Shown: in pieces, positions 6,502-14,555 of the stretch
How the letters are laid out: every line of letters starts with the position of its first letter
How positions within the stretch are numbered: the first letter of the stretch is position 1
Source of the DNA: a virus
Length of the DNA: 47,377 nt
Direction: 5' to 3' (one strand)
IMG/VR virus record: IMGVR_UViG_3300032282_002907
Coordinates: 1 to 47,377 of that record
Made by a program: the position numbers and the translations under genes
Notes under the pieces: model-generated
Seen by the model: only the letters and a program-made list of their open reading frames with translations
Told to the model about the DNA's origin: nothing
The model's database searches: none

Positions 6502-6948
6502 ATGGCTAGAATATCACTCGCAGGCGTAAAGGCTCTATTCCAAACAGGAGATAGACCAACTCAAGAAAATTACGAAGATTTAATCGATACACTTTCTGCT
6601 CAGTCTACTGATCTTGGATCAGCAGGTAATAATGAGAGCACAATTAATGGCATTGAAAATTCAACAGTCGTAGACAGCTTTGATGCAACAGTATGGCGTT
6701 CAGTTACTTATGCTATTTCAATTTCAAAAACTTCTGCAGGAGATAATAAATTCTATGCAACTAAACTAGATATTCTTATTGACGGATCAAATGTATCTGT
6801 TAATGAGTATGCAATAATTGACAATGATGGGAATATTGGCACCATTAATGTTTCTCGCACTGGAAATACCGTGGCTATATCAGTCACTCCAGACGCTGCG
6901 ATCAAGCCAGTCACTGTACGATATTCTCGCATAGGACTTAAGGCATAA
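6502..6948 (+). CDS. Fibre protein with C-terminal beta domain shared with the 6965 fibre
   Basis: 148 residues. The N-terminus 'GVKALFQTGDRPTQENYEDLIDTL' is a helical segment seen at the start of many phage fibre proteins. The C-terminal 85 residues ('DATVWRSVTYAISISK' to 'VRYSRIGLKA') match the last part of the 598-residue fibre directly downstream ('SATTYSSAKYLVQMKKSGD' to 'SVKLHKTYIEA'). The two genes probably share a receptor-contact or capping domain by duplication. It has a leaderless start. A strong AAGGAGA site for the next gene follows its stop. Confidence 0.65.
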   Translation: MARISLAGVKALFQTGDRPTQENYEDLIDTLSAQSTDLGSAGNNESTINGIENSTVVDSFDATVWRSVTYAISISKTSAGDNKFYATKLDILIDGSNVSVNEYAIIDNDGNIGTINVSRTGNTVAISVTPDAAIKPVTVRYSRIGLKA

Positions 6949-6964
6949 CTAAGGAGATATAAAA

Positions 6965-8761
6965 ATGGCAACAGTAAATAAAGATTTTAGAATTAAGAAT
7001 GGTCTTGTCGTTGAGGGTTCAACTGCAACAGTTAACGGCAAGAATATTATCACAGCAGGCGTCGTTGATGCTAAGGGTGATTTAATAGTTGGTAGCGCAG
7101 ACGATGCAGTAGCACGTTTAGGCGTTGGTACAAATGGTCAAGTTCTTACAGCAGCATCAGGTGCAACCTATGGTGTTCAGTGGTCAGATCCAGCAGCAGT
7201 TGGTGTATTTGGAGAAAGCATTGTATTTGAAGGTGCTACAGCAGATGCATATGAAACAACTCTTGCAGTAACTGATCCAACAGCAGATCGTACAATCACA
7301 TTTAAAGATGCTTCTGGAACAGTAGCATTTACTTCAGATATTCCTTCATCAACAACTGGATTATCAGAAGGAACAAACCTTTACTTCACAGATGAGCGAG
7401 CACAAGATGCTATTGGTTCAAATGTTGGAACAGGTCTTTCATACAATGATACTACAGGTGCAATTTCTGTAACTGCAAATACATATGATGCATACGGTGC
7501 AGCATCTTCAGCACAATCTGCTGCAGAGTCAACTGCTTCAGGTTATGTTTCAACACACGCAGGTCTTACAGCAACACACGGTGTTACTGGCGCAATTGTT
7601 GGTACAACTGACACACAGACACTTACAAATAAGACACTTACAAGTCCAACAGTTTCAGGTCTTACACTTTCAGACGGATCAATTGTTCTTGAAGGTGCAA
7701 CTGCTGATGCATTTGAAACAACACTTACAGTCACAGACCCCACTGCTGATCGGACAGTAACATTCCCAGATGCTACAGGTACTGTTGCTCTTACAAATAA
7801 CAAGTTGAGCGCATTTGCTGCAACTTCATCATCAGAACTTGCTGGAGTAATTTCAGACGAAACTGGTACTGGAGCACTTGTTTTTGCTAATACTCCAACA
7901 CTTGTAACACCAAATATTGGTGCTGCAACTGGTACATCTTTGGTTCTTTCAGGGGACCTAACAGTTAATGGTACAACAACTACAATTAACACAGTAGATA
8001 CTTTAGTTACAGATAAAAACATTACAATTGGTAACGTAGCAACCCCAACAGATGCAACAGCAGATGGTGGTGGTATTACTCTTAAGGGTGCTTCAGACAA
8101 GACTCTTAACTGGGTAAATTCAACTGATGCATGGACATCTTCTGAGCACATGAATCTTGCTTCTGGTAAAGCATATTACCTAAATGGCACAGTACTTAAG
8201 GAAGTTACAGAAACTCTTAAGAACAAGACAATCAATGGTGCAGATAATACACTTTCAGTAAGAATTGCAAATGATGTTACTGGTCTTGGAACTGGCGTAG
8301 CCACATTCCTTGCTACACCATCTTCTGCAAACCTTGCATCAGCATTAACTGATGAGTCAGGATCTTCAACTGTAGCGTTTACAAATAGCCCAACTTTTGT
8401 TACTCCAACACTTGGAGCAGCAAAGGCTACATCTATTGAATACCCAGACTCACTTGCTGGATCTTCAACAGCAACTGCTGGAACATCAGCAACTACAGTT
8501 GATACATGGTCAGCAACAACATACTCAAGTGCTAAATATTTAGTTCAGATGAAAAAATCTGGGGATATTGAAACAATTGAAGTACTTGTAACAGTAGACG
8601 GAGCAAATAACGTTTATGTAACAGAGTATGCTGATGTAATTAGCAATGTTACTCTTGGAACAGTTTCTGCAGCATATAGCTCTGGAGATGTTATTCTTAC
8701 AGTAGAAGCAGCAGCAGCAGGTACTTCAGTTAAGTTACATAAGACTTACATTGAAGCATAA
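6965..8761 (+). CDS. Large repeat-type tail fibre
   Basis: 598 residues with an AAGGAGA ribosome site. It carries two copies of a repeat ('FEGATADAYETTLAVTDPTA' then 'DRTITF', and a second form with 'ADAFETTLTVTDPTADRTVT') and 'TQTLTNKTLTSP' motifs. These are familiar from long fibres of marine and freshwater phages. The N-terminus 'KDFRIKNGLVVEGSTATVNG' parallels that of the gene at 8799. The last 90 residues are the beta domain also found in the protein at 6502. It probably forms a trimeric beta-helical or beta-solenoid fibre used in host recognition. A long minus-strand frame within it is a shadow. Confidence 0.85.
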   Translation: MATVNKDFRIKNGLVVEGSTATVNGKNIITAGVVDAKGDLIVGSADDAVARLGVGTNGQVLTAASGATYGVQWSDPAAVGVFGESIVFEGATADAYETTLAVTDPTADRTITFKDASGTVAFTSDIPSSTTGLSEGTNLYFTDERAQDAIGSNVGTGLSYNDTTGAISVTANTYDAYGAASSAQSAAESTASGYVSTHAGLTATHGVTGAIVGTTDTQTLTNKTLTSPTVSGLTLSDGSIVLEGATADAFETTLTVTDPTADRTVTFPDATGTVALTNNKLSAFAATSSSELAGVISDETGTGALVFANTPTLVTPNIGAATGTSLVLSGDLTVNGTTTTINTVDTLVTDKNITIGNVATPTDATADGGGITLKGASDKTLNWVNSTDAWTSSEHMNLASGKAYYLNGTVLKEVTETLKNKTINGADNTLSVRIANDVTGLGTGVATFLATPSSANLASALTDESGSSTVAFTNSPTFVTPTLGAAKATSIEYPDSLAGSSTATAGTSATTVDTWSATTYSSAKYLVQMKKSGDIETIEVLVTVDGANNVYVTEYADVISNVTLGTVSAAYSSGDVILTVEAAAAGTSVKLHKTYIEA

Positions 8762-8798
8762 TTTAAAATAAATTAAGTAAAAAGAAAAGAGGACGGGA

Positions 8799-9251
8799 AT
8801 GGCAACTACTACTAAAGACTTTAAGGTTAAACACGGTTTATCCGTAACTAACGGAGGCTCCTTTGGTGGAGCGGTAGTAGTTGCTACCCCAACTGAAAGT
8901 ACTCACGCAGCAACTAAGGGCTATGTGGATAATAAGGCACCTAATGTGCCAAGAGCAGCAACTGCTCCAGCTGATCCTATAGATGGACAGCTATATTATG
9001 ATACAGTTTTCAACAGAATGCATATTTTTTATGATTCCAGTTGGAGAGCATTGGCAAATGTTGCAGATGCTGAATTTTTACAAGAGCATATTCACGATAC
9101 CTCAATTGGTGGAAGTGGATTGCTTGCAAGTATATTTGTTGAAGCAGGAACCTACAATACTGAGGGAGTTCTAATAGAAACTGGTACATACAATACAGTT
9201 TTATTTAGTCAAACTTGGGATGGTGGACTTTCAGCAGATAACTTCAACTAA
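8799..9251 (+). CDS. Short fibre protein with 'HAATKGYVDNKA' motif
   Basis: 150 residues. It begins 'MATTTKDFKVKHGLSVTNGG', like the neighbouring fibre. It then has 'TPTESTHAATKGYVDNKAP', a hinge motif found in tail fibres, and an 'APADPIDGQLYYDTVFNRM' motif like that in the 2046 and 2607 products. The last 50 residues repeat 'VEAGTYNTEGVLIETGTYNT'. An AGAGGA ribosome site precedes the start. Likely role: an accessory or truncated fibre of the tail tip. The next promoter starts six bases after its stop. Confidence 0.65.
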   Translation: MATTTKDFKVKHGLSVTNGGSFGGAVVVATPTESTHAATKGYVDNKAPNVPRAATAPADPIDGQLYYDTVFNRMHIFYDSSWRALANVADAEFLQEHIHDTSIGGSGLLASIFVEAGTYNTEGVLIETGTYNTVLFSQTWDGGLSADNFN

Positions 9252-9256
9252 AATAG

Positions 9257-9265
9257 TGTTATAAT
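9257..9265 (+). promoter_or_regulatory. Extended -10 promoter upstream of the large fibre gene
   Basis: TGT-TATAAT. The leader to the 9305 start is about 33 nt and contains an AAGGAGAT ribosome site and an 8-codon upstream frame. Confidence 0.55.
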
Positions 9266-9275
9266 AATATAAGTA

Positions 9276-9302
9276 ATGGGTAGCACCCAGAAGGAGATTT
9301 AA
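9276..9302 (+). other. Possible 8-codon upstream frame overlapping the ribosome site
   Basis: ATG at 9276 opens MGSTQKEI and stops at 9300-9302, three bases before the fibre ATG. The AAGGAG of the fibre's ribosome site is read as Lys-Glu in it. A GGGT-AGC-ACCC mini-hairpin lies at its start. It may be chance. Confidence 0.3.
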
Positions 9303-9304
9303 AT

Positions 9305-11995
9305 ATGGCAACTAGAATGCAACAGCGCAGAGGAACTGCAGCTCAATGGATTTCTTTAAATGATGGGGCTGGTCCAATCCTTGCATCTGGTGAGATTGGT
9401 TTTGAAACAGACACTAATCAGTTTAAGATTGGTGATGGTATCAATCACTGGGCAGACCTTTCATATTTTAAAAATTTAGAAGATCTTGGTGGATCTCTTG
9501 ATGACTATATTCTTCTTACAGCTAAAGGAGCAGCATCTGGAGTTGCAGAACTCGATGCTTCATCAAATATTTTAGCACCAGTTGGAATTGTTTTTGAAGG
9601 TGCTACAGCAAATTCGTATGAAACTACAATACAAGTTCAAGATCCAACAGAAGATCGGACTATTACATTTCCAAATGCTACAGGTATTGTTGTTCTTTCT
9701 GATTCAAGTGGAAATGTTACTATTCCAGGAAATTTTACGGTATCTGGAACAACAACAACTGTAGATAGTACAGTAATTAATATTCAAAATGAACTTAAAT
9801 TTGAAGGAGCAACCGCAAATGCTTATGAAACAAGTGTTGTAGCAGAAGATCCAACAGCAGATAGAACAATTACACTACCTAATCTAACAGGAACTGTAGT
9901 TCTTCATGAGGGTGCTCAAAGTTTATTTAATAAGTCAATTAATTTAAATTCAAATACTTTACTTGGTACTATTGCAGAATTTAATACTGCTGTATCTGAT
10001 GCTGACCTAGCAACACTTGCTGGAACAGAAACTTTAACCAATAAAACTTTAACATCCCCAAAAATTAATGAAAATGTTGCAGTTACAGCAACTGCTACAG
10101 AATTAAATTATGTAGATGGAGTAACTTCAGCAATTCAAACACAACTAGATGCAAAATTATCTTCAGCAACAGCTTCAACAACATACCAACCTTTAGTCTC
10201 TGGAGTATCTGACACAGAGATTGGATATCTTGATGGAGTAACTTCTGCTATTCAAACACAGATAAATGCTAAACTAGCATCTTCAACAGCTTCAACAACA
10301 TATGCACCAATTGCTTCACCTACATTTACTGGAACAGTTTCAGGTATTACAAAAGCAATGATTAGTCTTGAAAATGTAGATAACACATCAGATGCTAATA
10401 AACCAGTTTCAACTGCTACACAAACAGCACTTGACCTAAAAGCTGCACTTGCTGGACCAACATTTACTGGCACAGTCGTTCTTCCTTCTACAACTTCAAT
10501 TGGAACAGTATCAAATACTGAAATTGGATACCTTGACGGAGTAACTTCTGCCATTCAAACACAACTAAATAATAAACAACCAATTATTAGTGGAGTATCA
10601 GATGTTGAAATTGGATATTTAGATGGAGTAACATCTGCTATCCAGACTCAATTAGATGCTAAGTCAACTGCTTCTAAAACAGAAACACTTACAAATAAAA
10701 CTTTAACTTCTCCAGTAATTAACACACCTACTGGAATTACAAAATCAGATGTAGGACTTAGCAATGTTGATAATACAACAGATGCAGGAAAACCAGTTTC
10801 AACTGCTACTCAAACAGCACTTGATCTAAAGGCTAACCTTGCTGCACCAACATTTACTGGTACAGTAGTTCTTCCTTCTACAACTTCAATTGGAAATGTT
10901 TCAGCAACTGAACTTGGATATGTTGATGGAGTTACATCAGCTATTCAGACTCAATTAGATGATAAGTTGTCAAAGGCTGGCGGAACAATGACAGGAGCAC
11001 TTACACTTTCAGGTGCGCCTACAGTTGACCTACATGCAGCAACAAAACTTTATGTTGATAATGTTGTAGCTGGACTTAATTTCCACCAGCCAGTACGTGT
11101 TGCTACAACAGCAAATATTACACTAAGTGGAACACAGACAATTGATGGCGTATCAGTAATTGCTGGAGACCGTGTTCTTGTTAAGGATCAAACAACACAA
11201 ACTCAAAATGGTATTTATGTAGTATCAGCAAGTGCATGGTCACGTGCAGCAGATGCAGATAATACACCTGATGGCGAACTTAAGGGTGGAGATTTTACTC
11301 TAGTACTTGAAGGCACTGTTGGAGCAGGGTATGGATATGTTTGCTCTAATACATCAGCAATTACTATTGGAACAACTAACGTAACATATGTAGCATTTAA
11401 TGCTGCTAAAGCAATTACAGCAGGTTCTGGTTTAACAGAATCTACACCAGGAACACTTGATATTGCAACTGGCGGAGTTACATCAGCAATGATTGCAGAT
11501 GGAACAATTGTAAATGCCGATATAAATGCATCTGCAGCAATCGCAACATCTAAAATCTCAGGCCTTGACACAGCACTTTCTGCTAAAGCACCACTTGCAG
11601 ATCCAACATTTACTGGAACAGTAACGGTTGCAGCATCTGGAATTGCATTTACAGACGGTACACAGACAAAAGAAGGTGTTCCATCACGTACACCAATTGT
11701 TCAAAAGACTGCTTCATATACACTTTCAGCACTTACTGAAAGAGACTCTTTAGTTGAAGTTTCTTCAGCATCTGGAACAACAATTACAATTCCAACAAAT
11801 ACAGCAGTAGCGTATCCAATCGGAACTTCAATTGATATTCTTCAAACCTCAACAGGTCAAGTAACAATCGCAGGAGATACTGGAGTAACAGTAAATGCTA
11901 CACCAGGATTAAAACTAAGAACACAATGGTCATCATGTACACTATTCAAGAGAGCAACAAACACTTGGGTAGTTTACGGAGACCTAACAGCATAA
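9305..11995 (+). CDS. Large tail fibre with Mtd-like N-terminal domain
   Basis: 896 residues. The start 'MATRMQQRRGTAAQWISLND' with 'GEIGFETDTNQFKIGDG' matches the N-terminal attachment domain known from phage major tropism determinant proteins and many fibres. Two 'FEGATAN.YET...DPT.DRTIT' repeats follow. Then come at least six copies of 'YLDGVTSAIQTQL' interleaved with 'TPTGITKSDVGLSNVDNT' and 'PTFTGTVVLPSTTSIG' units, a 'LHAATKLYVDNVVAGLNF' hinge and a C-terminal domain shared with 2607. The repeats should form a long trimeric shaft. It is probably the main receptor-binding fibre of the second cassette. An AAGGAGAT site precedes it. Confidence 0.88.
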   Translation: MATRMQQRRGTAAQWISLNDGAGPILASGEIGFETDTNQFKIGDGINHWADLSYFKNLEDLGGSLDDYILLTAKGAASGVAELDASSNILAPVGIVFEGATANSYETTIQVQDPTEDRTITFPNATGIVVLSDSSGNVTIPGNFTVSGTTTTVDSTVINIQNELKFEGATANAYETSVVAEDPTADRTITLPNLTGTVVLHEGAQSLFNKSINLNSNTLLGTIAEFNTAVSDADLATLAGTETLTNKTLTSPKINENVAVTATATELNYVDGVTSAIQTQLDAKLSSATASTTYQPLVSGVSDTEIGYLDGVTSAIQTQINAKLASSTASTTYAPIASPTFTGTVSGITKAMISLENVDNTSDANKPVSTATQTALDLKAALAGPTFTGTVVLPSTTSIGTVSNTEIGYLDGVTSAIQTQLNNKQPIISGVSDVEIGYLDGVTSAIQTQLDAKSTASKTETLTNKTLTSPVINTPTGITKSDVGLSNVDNTTDAGKPVSTATQTALDLKANLAAPTFTGTVVLPSTTSIGNVSATELGYVDGVTSAIQTQLDDKLSKAGGTMTGALTLSGAPTVDLHAATKLYVDNVVAGLNFHQPVRVATTANITLSGTQTIDGVSVIAGDRVLVKDQTTQTQNGIYVVSASAWSRAADADNTPDGELKGGDFTLVLEGTVGAGYGYVCSNTSAITIGTTNVTYVAFNAAKAITAGSGLTESTPGTLDIATGGVTSAMIADGTIVNADINASAAIATSKISGLDTALSAKAPLADPTFTGTVTVAASGIAFTDGTQTKEGVPSRTPIVQKTASYTLSALTERDSLVEVSSASGTTITIPTNTAVAYPIGTSIDILQTSTGQVTIAGDTGVTVNATPGLKLRTQWSSCTLFKRATNTWVVYGDLTA

Positions 11996-12003
11996 TACAG
12001 TAG

Positions 12004-12009
12004 TATAAT
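12004..12009 (+). promoter_or_regulatory. -10 element before the FFPP gene at 12033
   Basis: TATAAT without the upstream TG, nine bases after the previous stop. An AAGGGAG ribosome site follows in the leader. Confidence 0.45.
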
Positions 12010-12032
12010 TTAATAGACTAAGGGAGTTTTAA

Positions 12033-13109
12033 ATGGCAAAAAAGGCTGGAAGACATTCACAACAAGCGAATGACTTTTTGCAACCCCTTGATGTCACAAG
12101 TTTAACAGCTACTGATGTTGGAACAGCTCGGCCCTATTTAGCTACCGCAAATACTACTTCTGCAGCTTCTGCAGCAAATACAGGAGCCGCTGTAAGCCTT
12201 TCCTGGACCCTTCCAGCGCTGTCCCCAGCAGCAACTACTTATATAATTACTACTACTCCAGCAACTTATACTTGGGATACTGGATCTGCAACAACTTCAG
12301 CCACTTTTCAGGGACTTGCTTCAAATACAGCATATACATTTACAGTTAAAGCATCTAATAATTCAGGAACAGCAACTGGAACTACTTCAGGATCAGTAAC
12401 AGTAACTACAGTTCCTGCTCAAATGTCTGCTCCAACCCCAACAGCTGGAGTTAATCAAAACTCTATTGCTTTTTCAGCACCAGCAACTGGTGGAAAATCA
12501 ATTACTGGATATACAGTAACAGGATCTGATGCAACATCTGGCACAGGAGCATCATCTCCAATTGTAATTTCAGATACTGCTGGCACTTCACAAACTTATA
12601 CAGTTACTGCCACTAATGCTAATGGAACTTCTGCTGCCTCAGTTGCATCTGGATCTATTACTACTTTATCACCATTCTTCCCCCCATTTTTCCCGCCGTT
12701 CTTCCCATTCTTCCCATTCTTCCCACCGTTCTTCCCACCTTTCTTCCCATTCTTCCCACCATTCTTCCCACCTTTCTTCCCATTCTTCCCATTCTTCCCA
12801 CCGTTCTTCCCACCTTTCTTCCCGTTCTTCCCACCCTTCTTCCCACCATACTTCCCATTCTTCCCATTCTTCCCACCGTTCTTCCCACCTTTCTTCCCGT
12901 TCTTCCCACCTTTCTTCCCACCTTTCTTCCCACCTTTCTTCCCACCTTTCTTCCCAAGTTTTGTAGTTTATAGATTCTGTACAACTTCAAACGTAACAAA
13001 CGGACAGTGTCCTACTGGTTGCGGTAACAAGTGTGGTGCTGGTTCAGGCAGTACCTGTGGAGCATTACAATATGGAAATGGTAGCGTACCTTGCGATTCA
13101 GGCTTCTAA
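12033..13109 (+). CDS. FN3 adhesin with long FFPP stalk and Cys-rich cap
   Basis: 358 residues. Two FN3-like domains occupy about residues 20-210 and are close paralogues of those in the gene at 3237. Residues 214-308 are an almost pure array of FFPP and FFP units with a single Tyr. The last 50 residues switch abruptly to a Cys-rich piece with six cysteines ('RFCTTSNVTNGQCPTGCGNK' and on to 'VPCDSGF'), unlike anything else in the fibre cluster. A reasonable model is an adhesin head, a hydrophobic stalk and a disulfide- or metal-stabilised cap. The ribosome site is AAGGGAG. The minus-strand frame across the repeat is an artefact of its composition. Confidence 0.82.
   Translation: MAKKAGRHSQQANDFLQPLDVTSLTATDVGTARPYLATANTTSAASAANTGAAVSLSWTLPALSPAATTYIITTTPATYTWDTGSATTSATFQGLASNTAYTFTVKASNNSGTATGTTSGSVTVTTVPAQMSAPTPTAGVNQNSIAFSAPATGGKSITGYTVTGSDATSGTGASSPIVISDTAGTSQTYTVTATNANGTSAASVASGSITTLSPFFPPFFPPFFPFFPFFPPFFPPFFPFFPPFFPPFFPFFPFFPPFFPPFFPFFPPFFPPYFPFFPFFPPFFPPFFPFFPPFFPPFFPPFFPPFFPSFVVYRFCTTSNVTNGQCPTGCGNKCGAGSGSTCGALQYGNGSVPCDSGF
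12404..12469 (+). repeat. 66-bp direct repeat, copy 2
   Basis: Identical to 3602-3667. It lies at the FN3-1/FN3-2 junction of the second FFPP gene. Confidence 0.9.
12672..12956 (+). repeat. FFPP repeat block 3 (long, coding)
   Basis: About 285 bp of 12-bp (FFPP) and 9-bp (FFP) units, in higher-order groups such as FFPPFFPPFFPFFP. The wobble base of Pro varies (CCA, CCG, CCT, CCC) while TTC is nearly fixed. Confidence 0.95.
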
Positions 13110-13125
13110 AGATAAAGGATAAAAA

Positions 13126-13482
13126 ATGATTACAATGGCAGATATAACTTACTCATCAATACATGATGAAAATGGTTTAGCTTTAGTATTAGTTATTGAT
13201 GGTCAATGTTTGTATGACTTTCCATCAACAGCTTATGGAGCAGAGCTTTTTACAAAAAATAAAGGTATTGAAGATATTTCATCTGAATATCCAGATTATG
13301 ACGGCATGACACTTAAAATAATTAAAGAAGATGGTTTTGAAATTTTACAGGTAGCAGAGTATATTGGATCAATTATGATTAGTAGTCCTCAAGTTTTAGA
13401 TTTAAATTTATATCCTAATGGAGAATATGTTGTTTCACCAAATGCAACTTTTGACGGAGAAAAATTTAATATAACATATTAA
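13126..13482 (+). CDS. Small hypothetical protein after the fibre cluster
   Basis: 118 residues. The sequence is acidic with mixed alpha/beta character ('YPDYDGMTLKIIKEDGFEIL') and no recognised motif. An AAAGGA ribosome site lies about eight bases before the first ATG. It follows the Cys-capped FFPP gene by 16 bases and so probably belongs to the same transcript. The next gene has its own promoter. No function can be assigned. A fibre chaperone or small virion protein is possible by position only. Confidence 0.5.
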   Translation: MITMADITYSSIHDENGLALVLVIDGQCLYDFPSTAYGAELFTKNKGIEDISSEYPDYDGMTLKIIKEDGFEILQVAEYIGSIMISSPQVLDLNLYPNGEYVVSPNATFDGEKFNITY

Positions 13483-13505
13483 TATTAAAATTATTATATC
13501 TTTTA

Positions 13506-13514
13506 TGCTATAAT
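13506..13514 (+). promoter_or_regulatory. Extended -10 promoter before the gene at 13538
   Basis: TGC-TATAAT within a TTTATGCTATAAT block that is repeated almost exactly at 13802-13814. A GGAGA ribosome site follows. Confidence 0.6.
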
Positions 13515-13537
13515 TAATTTATAACATTGGAGAATAT

Positions 13538-13771
13538 ATGTCAGAAAAAAGTGCATGGCAAAAATATAAAGAAAAAAATGGCGCAACTCCCTTAGATATG
13601 CTTAATCCAAATACAAAACGCATACCTGATGAAGACGCTCAAAAAAGATTTGATATTTGTAACACTTGCCCAGAACTAATTAAAGTAACCTCTCAATGCA
13701 AACAATGTGGTTGTTTTATGAAAGTTAAAACCAAATTAGAAATTGCTAAATGCCCAATAGGTAAATGGTAG
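13538..13771 (+). CDS. Small Cys-rich (zinc-ribbon-like) phage protein
   Basis: 77 residues. The C-terminal part has 'CNTCPEL', then 'CKQCGCFMKVKTKLEIAKCP' and 'GKW', giving CxxC and CxxC pairs plus extra cysteines suitable for binding a metal. This pattern is widespread in small phage proteins (I would place it with DUF6171-like sequences; the assignment is from memory). The function is unknown. It has its own promoter and GGAGA site. It opens the oxygenase block, whose first member uses a near-identical promoter, so the two may be co-regulated. Confidence 0.65.
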   Translation: MSEKSAWQKYKEKNGATPLDMLNPNTKRIPDEDAQKRFDICNTCPELIKVTSQCKQCGCFMKVKTKLEIAKCPIGKW

Positions 13772-13805
13772 CCCTTGCTAATTTTTGATTAAAATAGCAT
13801 CTTTA

Positions 13806-13814
13806 TGCTATAAT
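13806..13814 (+). promoter_or_regulatory. Extended -10 promoter of the oxygenase block
   Basis: TGC-TATAAT 30 bases upstream of ATG 13845. The leader includes an AGGA ribosome site. It is the likely main promoter for the 13845-16708 gene run. Confidence 0.65.
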
Positions 13815-13844
13815 AAAGTTATACCACTTAAAGATAGGAATTTT

Positions 13845-14555
13845 ATGAATACTTATGATGAAAATGATAATCCTTGGTTTACCAAAGATAGATCAGAAAC
13901 AGCTTCAAAAAGAATTGCAAGACTAATGCCTCAAAGTAATATTAGTGTTAGTAATCCAGGTTTAGGTTTAAATATTTATCATAATGTTTTTTCTAAAGAT
14001 GATTCCGAAAGATACATCGACACACTTGAGCATAATTTATCAGGAGATAAGAAGTATAAATGGTCAGAGGCTAAAGTAACAAACTCCGATGCTCCAATTA
14101 AAAAAGCAAGAGATTGTGTAGATTTTAAATACAAGCAAGAAAACCTTGGACCAAGAGATGAACATAATGGTGATCTAATTGATTTACATGAAGAGATATA
14201 TCAAAAGTTAAAACTATGCATTGATGATTATGCACATTATTGGGGTATTAATGTTACATATTACGAAGCGTTTAACTTTGTAAAATATGAAGGAGAAGGA
14301 ACTCACTTTAATATTCATGCTGATCATGGTCCTGCTTACAACTGTACAGTATCTGCTGTTATTTATATTAACGATGATTATGAAGGAGGAGAAATTAAGT
14401 TTCCAAGATTAGATAACTTTGTTCATACTCCAAAAGTTGGTGATATAGCTATATTCCCTTCAAACTATATTTATGAGCATGCATCGCTGCCAATGAAAAA
14501 AGGTACAAAATATTGTGTTGTTATTATGACAGATATTAATGAACTGAGTCATTAA
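13845..14555 (+). CDS. 2OG-Fe(II) oxygenase, prolyl-4-hydroxylase-like (1 of 7)
   Basis: 236 residues from ATG 13845. A frame opens earlier at 13785 but crosses the promoter and is rejected. The double-stranded beta-helix core shows His158 and Asp160 (HxD), distal His212 and Lys222 as the 2-oxoglutarate anchor, with the family signature 'INDDYEGGEIKFP'. Such enzymes couple 2OG decarboxylation to hydroxylation of a side chain, often proline. All metal and cosubstrate residues are intact, so it should be active. Its closest relative here is the gene at 15336, including the 'EAFNF.KY' segment. It overlaps the next gene by one base (TAATG). The substrate is unknown. Confidence 0.85.
   Translation: MNTYDENDNPWFTKDRSETASKRIARLMPQSNISVSNPGLGLNIYHNVFSKDDSERYIDTLEHNLSGDKKYKWSEAKVTNSDAPIKKARDCVDFKYKQENLGPRDEHNGDLIDLHEEIYQKLKLCIDDYAHYWGINVTYYEAFNFVKYEGEGTHFNIHADHGPAYNCTVSAVIYINDDYEGGEIKFPRLDNFVHTPKVGDIAIFPSNYIYEHASLPMKKGTKYCVVIMTDINELSH

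Noticed and set aside
7543-8151. 202-codon minus-strand frame
   Set aside because: It lies wholly within the well-supported fibre gene and mirrors Thr/Ala codon bias. No promoter or ribosome site.
9305-11995. Diversity-generating retroelement suggested by the Mtd-like N-terminus
   Set aside because: No reverse transcriptase gene and no template/variable repeat pair were seen. The Mtd-like N-terminal domain alone is common in ordinary fibres.
3870-12956. FFPP arrays as a CRISPR-like array
   Set aside because: Units are 9-12 bp, in frame and without unique spacers. No cas gene is present.
12661-12999. Minus-strand frame rich in Gly-Arg-Lys-Val across the FFPP repeat
   Set aside because: It is the mirror of the tandem TTCTTCCCACC units. 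It has no ribosome site, and its composition follows from the repeat. The + strand frame encodes full FN3 domains.
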